Origin: Larix kaempferi
Taxonomy: Eukaryota > Streptophyta > Pinopsida > Pinales > Pinaceae
DNA length: 64,000 nucleotides
Reading direction: 5' to 3'
Assembly: GCA_027924585.1 (NCBI GenBank)
Contig: BSBM01000321.1
Coordinates: forward strand, 1,501,001-1,565,000
In this document: positions 56,115-64,000 of the stretch, piece by piece
Position numbering within the stretch: the stretch's first letter is position 1
Layout of the letters: each line of letters starts with the position of its first letter
The notes under the pieces: generated by a model
The model's input: the letters and a program-made list of their open reading frames with translations, nothing else
The model's database searches: none
Told to the model about the DNA's origin: nothing
Program-made: the position numbers and the translations under genes

Positions 56115-58960
56115 AACTGCTGGTTTGTTCTACTGCTATTGAAAATCATCGTATGCGGTCCGGATCTGGTTGACTATTTCTTTGACTGAATCATGGAGCT
56201 GTGTACTTTATGTTACCTGCTGTTGTGTGGGGTGATTGCATACCTTCTGTCAGACTTCTTGCAACTGTTCTTGAACCTGTTTCATGTCTAGAATTATTCT
56301 TGTGATGAGGGCTTCATCCTTTGCTTGAAGTTCATTCAAATGTGCCTCTCGGCGTTGCTTCCTTTCATCGGCTTTCTCTACCCATTGCTTCATGCTATGG
56401 ATTTCTGCAGTCCTCCCCATCCGTATCATTGTGGGCATCATCTTAAGCAATCCTTGAAATGTTTCCATCTGTTCCTAGGCTTCACGGAGTGCTTTCTTTA
56501 AAGCAGCTAGCTGGTCATCATTAACTAGTCTATCCTAGAATTCTGTAAGGCTTACTGCTATTTGTTGTGCTTCCTGTTCCAATTCCCGAATCTCTGTCAC
56601 CACTTCCTCTATCGCCATCTGGCGATTTTGAACCCGTGCCGGGGGTGTGCTGGATGTCGCTCTGATCTGGAGCTCGGAATTTTCTTTCTTGAGCTCGGTA
56701 ATAGCGACACCTAACATGACAGCTCAAGCCTCTGGGGAAACGTTTGGATCTAGCGATGTTGTTTCCCAGGCTTGCATCAGTGCTTTCTCCACCCTTATCC
56801 ATTCTTCTCCAACCTTTTTATTTCGCCATAAGGGAGGTAGTCTGCTCAGTGAGTACAATGGCTTGCTCTCGGATAACCTTCTCTTTGTCTGCCAAGGTTG
56901 CTTCCAATCGATCTTTTTCTGCAACTGCTTGTGCTCTTGCTGCGATAGCTACGGTATACTTGGCCTGGAGGTGTTCTACTTTGATCTTGCTATGTTGCAG
57001 TTGCTTCATGTATTCAACCATTTTGTTGTGTATTGTTACCTCACGGTCACATATTTCTGCGCTTGTTGCTGCTTGGACACGGTGTAGGGTCAACATTGGG
57101 AGTAGGTTGAAATCAACCATTGCCAAGTCAGCCTTCCGAATTGCAATATCCAAGGTGTCATCTCCTGTCAAGAAGGCATGGGTTTCGACCTGGACAATGC
57201 ATTTCTGGGTTCCTATGGCTACCTCAACTCTGGGCTTTGGTTGGTTTTGGTCGATGTTTTCGTGCGGTACTCTGATGTTGATTATTGTATTTGCTATCGT
57301 GTTTAACAAGTCCTCGATGTACTGGAAATTGTCTGCAGAATGCTTTGTGGCCTTCCAACGGTTGTGTTCTATGATTTGCATAATACTATTCACCAGACTG
57401 TCGGCCTGCTGTGCAGTGAGCCCAGCGTGTGTACTCCCAGCATTACAGTCCATTATGTTCTTTGTTCGTCCTTCTTCCTACTAGAGGTCGAGATCTGAGT
57501 CCGTTGGGGTGTTAGCGGTTGAGGCCCCATCGTGATTCGAGTTGACTGTTTGATCCTTCGTGTCGATCTCCTATTCCTCCCTCCTGTTGGCGGAAGCCTC
57601 TTCATTTTTGGCCAGGTCCTGTCGTCCCACTATTTGTGCCACTGCGATGTCCTTCGGGTCTGCAAGGACTTTCCATTCCTCATGCCAGTGTGTGATAATG
57701 TTTCCAAGCTTGGCTTCACTGAGCTTGTACTGTGTTCTTACCCATTGCTTGGTCGGATCTGCATGTGCTCGAATGTAAATCGTGTGTATTTCAATAGATA
57801 TTTGGGTGATGAGGTGATACTTCGTCACAGCTGGTAGTGTGATCCGGAGTATCAACATTGCATCCATCCGCATCCTTTCGAGCCAAATGTAGAACTGGAT
57901 AGTGTTCTCCTGCCGGAAAACCTTGTCGGTAGTTGCCCACAAATTCTGGTACCGTGCACCATTGCATACTCGCGGTTCTGTGAGGGCCACCCCTTGGTAG
58001 TCGTCTGGTTCCCTCCATGCTTTTAGGGAAATCAGGAGGAGTAACCAGGAGAATGTGAATGGTCATCCATGTTCTTGGGTGTCGTATGCGTCCTCGATCA
58101 ATTTGTGCAGCAGAAATTGAGCCCAATTCAGCCTTTCGCCTGAGGTGGATCATTCTGCCGCCGCAATGACCCCTAAATTGCATTGCATTGGTCGATTCTT
58201 CCTTGTTACTTTGACCGCCAATATTTTTCTACGACTCGGACCGCTTGGCTATTGATTGTGTGAATCAGGTAGCCTTGGGAATCCTTCTGTACCCCATACT
58301 TTAGAGCCAACTGCTCAGCTATTTTCTTATTCTTAGGGCCTTCCCCTAGAAAAATTGTGACGGGTCGGCTCCTTCTTGTGGTAGGCTAGTGACTACGGTG
58401 ATGAGGTCGATGGTAACTGGAATTCTCTCGTGCAACCATAAGGAGTAGTCGTGGAAGCATGCAAGGAGCTGCTTGACACATGCATTGACCTATGGTAGGC
58501 ACCCAAAATGTGGTAGAAGAGTGACGCCTAGCAACCCTGATCATGCCAATCCCTGTGCCCACTCCCTCAATTCCTTCGTGGTTGGGACGCCTGCGTGGGG
58601 AATTTCCTTGTAAGCTTCTGCATATTCTTGAAACTTCATGAGATCATGGTCAATGTATTGTAATTTCTGCAGCTTGATGGTGATATCCCCACTTGTTTTG
58701 ACCCCTGTGGGTATCGGTGTGACCGCAATGGTGTACTTATCCTTTTTGTTGATCTGTGGCGTGGGTGCTCCTGCCCGACGAGGCGGAACATATTCTTCCA
58801 ACATGGGACCATCGTATCCCTCCTACATATCTTCAATAGCTATGGATCCTACAACGCCATCCTTATTTCTAGTGGATGCCCTAGTGGCCTTCTTTGTCTC
58901 CCGAACAGAGTCAAGGGGCCGAGTCGCAATCCTTTTCTTCTTATGTGGGATTGATGACAT
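56115..58960 (-). pseudogene. Element M: long accessory ORF with coiled coils, decayed
   Basis: Starts about 58960 as MSSIPHKKKRIATRPLDSVR, then GPMLEEYVPPRRAGAPTPQI, KYTIAVTPIPTGVKTSGDIT, QYIDHDLMKFQEYAEAYKEI and AGVPTTKELREWAQGLA. A broken part includes CVKQLLACFHDYSLWLHERI and VTIDLITVVTSLPQ. Then TEPRVCNGARYQNLWATTDK, FYIWLERMRMDAMLILRITL, ISIEIHTIYIRAHADPTKQW, a 211-codon open block from 57453 (HNRWKATKHSADNFQYIEDL), and coiled coils (EKDRLEATLADKEKVIREQA; LNELQAKDEALITRIILDMK). At least ten stops or frameshifts. This type of protein, about 900 residues, recurs in plant retroelements next to LTRs. I cannot assign a function; gag-like or env-position roles are both possible. Confidence 0.5.
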
Positions 58961-59249
58961 AACTTCGAGCTGCTCCTAAACAATTGGTGTGGCCTGTGGT
59001 CATTCAGTACTAGTGCTAGACACATACACTTCCATTCAGCTCCTGGAATGTTACAATGTCCAGCCCTGTTTCCTCATTTCCTTCTATATATCGATCGGCG
59101 GTGTGCAGCCGTTTCGAGGTCATCATTGCAAATTTTCGTCGGGATTCGGCAAATCTATCGTCTACGCTGGGTAGTAACTCCCGGCGTCTTGGTTTTGGCG
59201 TTTTTTTTATGTGGTATAACTGCGGTCTTTATTGCTTTTAATTCCAGAT

Positions 59250-60010
59250 TGGACCATCGCTTGGTGTGGTGGTTTCCATCTTTTTCTCACTCATGTGATG
59301 GCCTCTTTCCATCATTATTTTTTTATTTTTTTTCACAGCAGGTATCACTGTGGCGATATGCTGTCACACATTTGGTTGCTCTACTACGAGTATCCTTCGC
59401 AAGTTCTGGTGGGTTGTTGTTGGGTACTTCAAAATGTCATGCGTCTGTGGCTCTGCGGTGATTTGTCCAATTGTCGCTATTGGTGGTCGTTGTTGGATCT
59501 GTTTTGATGTGTTTTCCGGCAGAGGTGCTATGTCTGTCAAAAACTGGTCCTAGGATTTATGTGGTAGGATAGTTATCATTGAGATGACCAACTCATCCTG
59601 ATGGTCCCCAATGTCCATGAATTTCATATTTTCCTCTGATCCAATGTTTACCTTCTCAGTTTCTAAAGGTCCCTGAAATCTGTCGGTCAATATTTCTGAT
59701 GTCGCACTGGTGTGATTATCTTTGAGTTCGAGTGTCATGGTGGTCCTAAGACCATTATCCATTGGACTGGTGCTATATTATTCGACCGTTATTTCTGGAC
59801 CAGCTGGCTCTGTTTCGGCTGCACGTGGTTCCACCGTGTTTCCATACTCCTCTGGGGCTACCCTTCGCGACGATTGTGTTATATGTGCACATCTTGTAAA
59901 GGACACTTCATGCAGCTTGTTCTGCCAGTTTTCCAGGACCTCATCCGGGTCAGAGAGTGCCGAACTAGTGTTGTACCATTCTAAGTCTCCATCTGTGGTA
60001 GGTTTAGGAT
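59250..60010 (-). pseudogene. Element L: protease-RT spacer of a gypsy element, left part
   Basis: Continues on the minus strand from the right side of the PLE: after excision NNLED joins in phase to YPKPTTDGDLEW, then DPDEVLENWQNKLHEVSFTR. This matches the region just after the protease in a widespread plant gypsy type (LENWQNRLHEVS). Acidic low-complexity sequence follows (EIGDHQDELVISM-like, QITAEPQTHDILKY), with a TAA near 59779, a TAG near 59551 and a TGA near 59376. The frame is lost near 59220. RT is not seen, so the element is truncated or rearranged where element M begins. Confidence 0.65.
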
Positions 60011-60021
60011 AATCCTCTAAG

Positions 60022-60814
60022 ATTCAGTGATAGGAAATCTGCGGTGAGAATTTTGCAATTCGACAAGTTTCGAACCTATTAAGCAGGTTCATCCTCAGGA
60101 GAACAAGAATCTCACTCTTATCTTTGCACTTGGACGAGGATAAATACCCAATTTTAACAATTTTTATTACTTCCTCTTTGTTGATTTTGGTCGGTTCAAT
60201 TTTTATTTATTTATTCACTTTTATTTTATTTTTTAGGGTTTGGGTATGGGAATGGCTAATTAAGAATTATTAATGATTAATAACACTTATCAATAGTTAA
60301 TTTAATGGTTATTTAACAATTATTAAATGTTATTTTATTATCAACTATTAATGGTTATTAATTTATTTAATTGAATATATATGATCCAATATTAAAAAAT
60401 GAGAATTTTTTATGAAGGTATAATTTAGTAATCTTCTTATTTATTTATTTTTATATTATATGTTGAGTAATAGTTTGAATTAATAAACTTATTCTTATTA
60501 TTTTAAATCAACTATGGAGTTAATTAAATTATTTTAATTATTTAATAATTTGACTTCTCTACTCAGTTATTGAAAGAAAAATAAATTGTTTAATTGAATC
60601 TATATTTTTAAAAAATGTTCTGTGCACTTATTCTTATTATTTTTTTTATTTACAATTTTTTATTTTTTATTTTATAGGTATGTAATTGATAAACAGCTTT
60701 TCTCTTTTTTCTTTTTCTTCTTTTTTCTTTTTTTTTTTTAATTTTTTAATTTTTATTTTTTTATATATAATTATCTATTTATTTATTTAATATTAGGTAT
60801 TTTTATGATATTTA
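60022..60814. repeat. PLE left inverted arm
   Basis: Reverse complement of 62870-63676. The outer 220 bp have mixed composition; the inner 550 bp are very AT-rich with TTATTTATT runs and a long pyrimidine tract near 60700-60740. Substitutions seen include CAATAGTTAA against CAATGGTTAA and AAACAGC against AAACAAC. Confidence 0.95.
60067..60098 (-). ncRNA. Hammerhead-like motif, left arm
   Basis: On the minus strand: CTGAGGA, T, then stem GAACCT, loop GCTTAAT, stem AGGTTC, then GAAAC. This resembles the CUGANGA core, helix II and GAAA of hammerhead ribozymes reported in PLE terminal repeats. One extra base separates the core from helix II, and helix III is not clearly formed, so activity is uncertain. 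Confidence 0.4.
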
Positions 60815-60870
60815 TTTATTTATTTAATATATGGTATTTTTATGGTATTTTTATTTAATATTTAATATTT

Positions 60871-62433
60871 ATGAGCTGCGTTGTCAACCTGTCCAACGTT
60901 GAACTGGATAAGAGCACCAGTGACATACTTCAGAAAGGGCTAAACTATGCCGTAGCTCCAAAACGCATCCCACACGAAGAAATTATCTGCACGATTGAGG
61001 ATAGTGTGAAAGGACTTCCTGATGATGAGGCGGAAGATATAAGACAAGAATGCGCCATAGTTCTAAAAAATGCTAAACCTCCAAAGAGTAACATAACTAA
61101 AGATGAACTAATAGCGTTGAAAAAACTAAAAGAAAGAAAAGACATCGTGGTTCTCAAGGCGGACAAAGGGAATGCCACTGTTATTATGAAAACTGAAGAC
61201 TATCAACAAAAAATGATTGAACATTTGAGGAGTGGAAGCTACAAAAAAGTTAAAAAAGATCCTTTAAAAAAGGTAGTAAGAGATGTTACCATGGCGATCA
61301 AAAAGTCTTCTTTAGATGAAATAACAAAGAAAAAGCTCATTCCCAAGAATGGTATCATGCCACGCATATATGGTTTACCGAAGATACACAAATCAAACAT
61401 CCCACTAAGACCCATTGTTAACACTAGAGGTTCCCCCACCTATGATTTGGCCAAACACTTAGCAAAAACCCTAAAACCCCTTGTTGGAAAGTCCTTCTCA
61501 TTTATAAAAGATTCCTCGCAGCTAGTAGGAAAAATGAAAGATTGGAAAGTAGATGATAATGACCTATTAGTAAGTTTTGATGTTGTTTCTCTCTACACAA
61601 AAATTCCAATTGATGGCGCTATTGAGGTCATCAAAAAAGTATCGGATCCTGAAACTGCGCACCTAGTTCAGTTGTGCCTTAGGTCAACCTATTTTAGCTT
61701 TCAAGGAGAAATATATGAACAAATGGAAGGAGTCGCAATGGGTTCACCATTATCTCCAATTGTGGCAAATCTTTTCATGGAAGATTTTGAAGAAAAAGCT
61801 ATCAATTCATTTCCACACAAACCAAGATGGTGGCTTAGATTTATGGATGATGTGTTTAGCAATTGGCCACATGGAGAAGATAAGTTGAGTGAGTTCATAA
61901 ACCACATAAACAATCAATGTGAGAACATAAAATTCACCTTAGAGAAAGAAGAAGAAAAATCCATTCCATTCCTTGATGTACTTATCACAAAAAACCCTGA
62001 AGGTTCTCTTTCTCACCAGGTATATAGAAAGAAAACTCACACAGACAGATACCTTCATGCCGATTCTCACCATCATCCAGCCCAAAAAAGTGGTATAATA
62101 AACACCCTAGCCACACGTGCATGGAGGGTCTCAGATAGTGATCACATAAAAGAAGAGTTGAGACACCTTAAAACGTCCCTCATGCACAATGGATACAATG
62201 GAAGAGAAATCGACAGGGTTTTCCGACAAATAAAAAGAAACAATAACCGAATAAAGGAAAAAGGAAAAGAAAAAGACAATAATCTTCCAAAAATCACCCT
62301 TCCATTTATCCATGGCACCACAAACAAAATCGCGAACATACTAAGGAAGAAAAACATAAAGGTAGCATTTTCTCCACCTAACTCTTTAAGAACAATGCTC
62401 GATAAAACCAAAGACCCCATTGATCCTAAATAA
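60871..62433 (+). CDS. PLE reverse transcriptase, stops at an in-frame TAA before the endonuclease domain
   Basis: 520 codons. N-terminus MSCVVNLSNVELDKSTSDIL and LQKGLNYAVAPKRIP, the conserved PLE region before RT. RT motifs: VVLKADKGNATVIMKTEDYQ (about residues 92-112), MPRIYGLPKIHKSNIPLRPI (163-182), LLVSFDVVSLYTKIP with catalytic Asp (232-246), GVAMGSPLSPIVANLFMED (287-305), WWLRFMDDVFSNWPHGED (320-337, the YxDD box as FMDD), then SIPFLDVLITKNPEGSL and YRKKTHTDRYLHADSHH. This combination is specific to Penelope-like RTs. There is no in-frame start upstream: a TAA lies at 60856-60858, where AT-rich arm-like sequence begins, and the family often has about 100 more residues here. Length to the second stop is 630 codons. 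Codon use and purine-rich sense strand are unlike the gypsy ORFs around it. Confidence 0.95.
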   Translation: MSCVVNLSNVELDKSTSDILQKGLNYAVAPKRIPHEEIICTIEDSVKGLPDDEAEDIRQECAIVLKNAKPPKSNITKDELIALKKLKERKDIVVLKADKGNATVIMKTEDYQQKMIEHLRSGSYKKVKKDPLKKVVRDVTMAIKKSSLDEITKKKLIPKNGIMPRIYGLPKIHKSNIPLRPIVNTRGSPTYDLAKHLAKTLKPLVGKSFSFIKDSSQLVGKMKDWKVDDNDLLVSFDVVSLYTKIPIDGAIEVIKKVSDPETAHLVQLCLRSTYFSFQGEIYEQMEGVAMGSPLSPIVANLFMEDFEEKAINSFPHKPRWWLRFMDDVFSNWPHGEDKLSEFINHINNQCENIKFTLEKEEEKSIPFLDVLITKNPEGSLSHQVYRKKTHTDRYLHADSHHHPAQKSGIINTLATRAWRVSDSDHIKEELRHLKTSLMHNGYNGREIDRVFRQIKRNNNRIKEKGKEKDNNLPKITLPFIHGTTNKIANILRKKNIKVAFSPPNSLRTMLDKTKDPIDPK

Positions 62434-62763
62434 CAAAAAGGTGTCTATGAAACACCATGTTCTTGTGGGGATGCCTACATAGGTGAAACTGGAAGATCAA
62501 TCGCAACTAGGCTAAAAGAGCATAGTGCAGATCTAAAACATGATAGGATTAAGAACTCAGCCATAGCAGAACACTCTCACAAAACTAAACATCAAATATG
62601 CCTAGAAGACTCGAAAGTTCTAGTGATTGTTCCTAATTATTACAAAAGGAAGATTCGTGAAGCCATAGAAATTGAGAAGTGTGGGCGTAACTTCAACCGA
62701 GATGATGGCTTGAAACTGAAAGAGGCTTGGAAACCTGTCATCCAAAAACTAAAGAAAGTTTAA
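62434..62763 (+). pseudogene. PLE GIY-YIG endonuclease domain, separated by a TAA
   Basis: In the same frame as the RT, directly after TAA at 62431-62433. 109 codons, ending at TAA 62761. Reads GVYETPCSCGDAYIGETGRS (the GIY and YIG elements as GVY and YIG, with the PLE-typical CSC), then IATRLKEHSADL, SAIAEHSHKTKHQICLED, and KRKIREAIEIEKCGRNFNRD with the catalytic Arg and Glu region. All expected parts are present. Only the single TAA, most simply a CAA (Gln) to TAA change, separates it from RT. Readthrough or production from an intact copy elsewhere would be needed for a full protein. Confidence 0.92.
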
Positions 62764-62869
62764 ACATAGATTTAAACAAACCTATAAACTTTAAATGTCA
62801 TATTTAATACCTAACATCACTCTAAAAAGATTCTTTAATAATAAAAATAATAATAAAAATTGAAGACAT
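62764..62869. other. PLE 3' single-copy spacer
   Basis: About 106 bp of AT-rich sequence between the second stop and the right arm; not repeated in the left half. Confidence 0.7.
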
Positions 62870-63676
62870 TAAATATCATAAAAATACCTAATATTAAATA
62901 AATAAATAAATAATTATATATAAAAAAATAAAAATTTAAAAATTTAAAAAAAAAAAAAAAGAAGAAAAAGAAAAAAGAGAAAAGTTGTTTATCAATTACA
63001 TACCTATAAAATAAAAAAATAAAAAATTGTAAATAAAAAAAAAATAATAAGAATAAGTGCACAGAACATTTTTTAAAAATATAGATTCAATTAAACAATT
63101 TATTTTTCTTTCAATAACTGAGTAGAGAAGTCAAATTTTTAAATAATTAAAATAATTTAATTAACTCCATAGTTGATTTAAAATAATAAGAATAAGTTTA
63201 TTAATTCAAACTATTACTCAACATATAATATAAAAATACATAAATAAAAATAAATAAATAAGAAGATTACTAAATTATACCTTCATAAAAAATTCTCATT
63301 TTTTAATATTGGATCATATATATTCAATTAAATAAATTAATAACCATTAATAGTTGATAATAAAATAACATTTAATAATTGTTAAATAACCATTAAATTA
63401 ACCATTGATAAGTGTTATTAATCATTAATAATTCTTAATTAGCCATTCCCATACCCAAACCCTAAAAAATAAAATAAAAGTGAATAAATAAATAAAAATT
63501 GAACCGACCAAAATCAACAAAGAGGAAGTAATAAAAATTGTTAAAATTGGGTATTTATCCTCGTCCAAGTGCAAAGATAAGAGTGAGATTCTTGTTCTCC
63601 TGAGGATGAACCTGCTTAATAGGTTCGAAACTTGTCGAATTGCAAAATTCTCACCGCAGATTTCCTATCACTGAAT
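62870..63676. repeat. PLE right inverted arm
   Basis: Reverse complement of 60022-60814, 14 bp longer mainly through homopolymers. It follows the ORF in the place of a 3' terminal repeat. Phe/Ile-rich antisense frames through it come from T-rich sequence. Confidence 0.95.
63600..63631 (+). ncRNA. Hammerhead-like motif, right arm
   Basis: The same core as in the left arm but on the plus strand, in sense with the PLE ORF: CTGAGGA, T, GAACCT, GCTTAAT, AGGTTC, GAAAC. It lies about 45 bp inside the outer end of the arm. Confidence 0.4.
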
Positions 63677-63717
63677 ATAAATATTGTGGGTTAAGATGAA
63701 CAACCAAATCCTCTAAG

Positions 63718-64000
63718 TTGTTGTATAGATTGTCCCTTTCTGTATACTCATCCTTGGTTGACTTTGTGTAGCATTGTCCTTCTGCTAGATCCAATGGTGC
63801 AATGACTCTTAGTTCTTGGTTTTCAAAGGACATTATTCTTTTCTTGAAGTTGATGATGGCTTGATTCTCCAAATCCCAGTATATCCCCAGCAGTACTGGG
63901 TAAGGGCTGGTGTCATCCCCAATTTCAATGACATCGAAATCCGCATACATTCAGAGCCCTTCAATTTCAACCGGCAATTGACATACCCATCCAAGCAGAG
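63718..64000 (-). pseudogene. Element L: end of protease, right part (leaves the window)
   Basis: The minus strand reads WVCQLPVEIEGL, a TGA near 63952, MYADFDVIEIGDDTSPYPVL, LGIYWDLENQAIINFKKRIM, FENQELRVIAPLDLAEGQ and DEYTERDNLYNNLED. DVIEIGDDTSPYPVLLG followed by a D/Y-W is the second half of the aspartic protease of a common plant gypsy type. The active-site half would lie to the right of the window. The PLE interrupts just after NNLED. Confidence 0.85.

Larger units (their letters stand above)
60022..63706 (+). mobile_element. Penelope-like element (PLE) with GIY-YIG endonuclease and long inverted arms
   Basis: 3685 bp. Outer parts are inverted repeats of 793 and 807 bp (60022-60814, 62870-63676). 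After the right arm comes a 30-bp single-copy tail (63677-63706). An 11-bp target duplication AATCCTCTAAG lies at 60011-60021 and 63707-63717. Removing the element plus one duplication restores the reading frame of the host element L, which confirms the boundaries. Inside are one RT ORF and a GIY-YIG domain on the plus strand. PLEs typically leave target duplications of variable length and have a short extension on one side, as here. Arms differ at only a few bases apart from homopolymer length, so the insertion is fairly young. Confidence 0.95.

Noticed and set aside
62835-63062. Phe-rich antisense ORF
   Set aside because: Homopolymer and TTATTT sequence of the PLE arm.
60022-63676. DNA transposon with terminal inverted repeats
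   Set aside because: No transposase; the ORF is a PLE RT with GIY-YIG, the duplication is 11 bp, and a one-sided 30-bp tail is present, as in PLEs.
1-64000. Host protein-coding genes, tRNA or rRNA genes
   Set aside because: Every ORF with a recognisable domain belongs to a retroelement, or in the PMD-like case lies inside one. I saw no tRNA or rRNA sequence. Three unrecognised ORFs (H, M and 54862-55582) leave a small doubt.

Overview
The window is plant repeat DNA with no intact host gene. It is a stack of nested retrotransposons of the kind that fills very large plant genomes. A gymnosperm, probably a conifer, is the best guess. The reasons are Ty3/gypsy elements over 16 kb long, Tat/Athila-type relatives, and a GIY-YIG Penelope-like element (PLE) with a nearly intact ORF, a class reported in conifers. 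The taxon is an inference, because nothing single-copy is present to confirm it.

Layout from left to right. TE-B (-), a Ty3/gypsy element with gag, protease, an extra RNase H, RT, RNase H and integrase, occupies about 1-11.6 kb and runs off the left edge. TE-A (+), a chromodomain-type gypsy element (1998-7677, TSD GAGAA), sits inside it. A large retroelement-like ORF (H, -) is split into 11.6-12.5, 24.65-25.16 and 49.38-50.3 kb by two insertions. The first is the Ty1/copia element TE-C (-, 12526-24653, TSD TTACT), whose gag carries the copia element TE-G (-, 16457-23622, TSD ATTTC). The second is the Athila-like TE-E (-, 25164-49371, TSD GGTGG), whose right LTR carries the 16.3-kb Tat/Ogre-like TE-D (+, 32737-49003, TSD CTGAG). 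TE-D carries an antisense plant-mobile-domain-like gene, which is itself interrupted by a 625-bp solo LTR (TSD CACGA).

The 50.3-59 kb stretch is a patchwork: a palindrome array, a zinc-knuckle gag fragment, a copia remnant, unpaired LTRs, an unrecognised ORF and a long coiled-coil ORF on the minus strand. At 59.2-64 kb another gypsy element (L, -) is interrupted in its protease-RT spacer by the PLE at 60022-63706, with an 11-bp duplication AATCCTCTAAG.

The PLE is the most interesting object. It encodes RT plus GIY-YIG endonuclease, broken by a single in-frame TAA. It is bounded by nearly identical 0.8-kb inverted arms, each with a hammerhead-like sequence near its outer end. Next in interest are two gypsy elements that carry a second, archaeal-type RNase H in two different unusual places: before RT in TE-B, and after integrase in TE-D. 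Most other reading frames are decayed, and many of the stops are TAG or TGA where the family has Gln, Trp or Arg, as expected from deamination of methylated cytosines.
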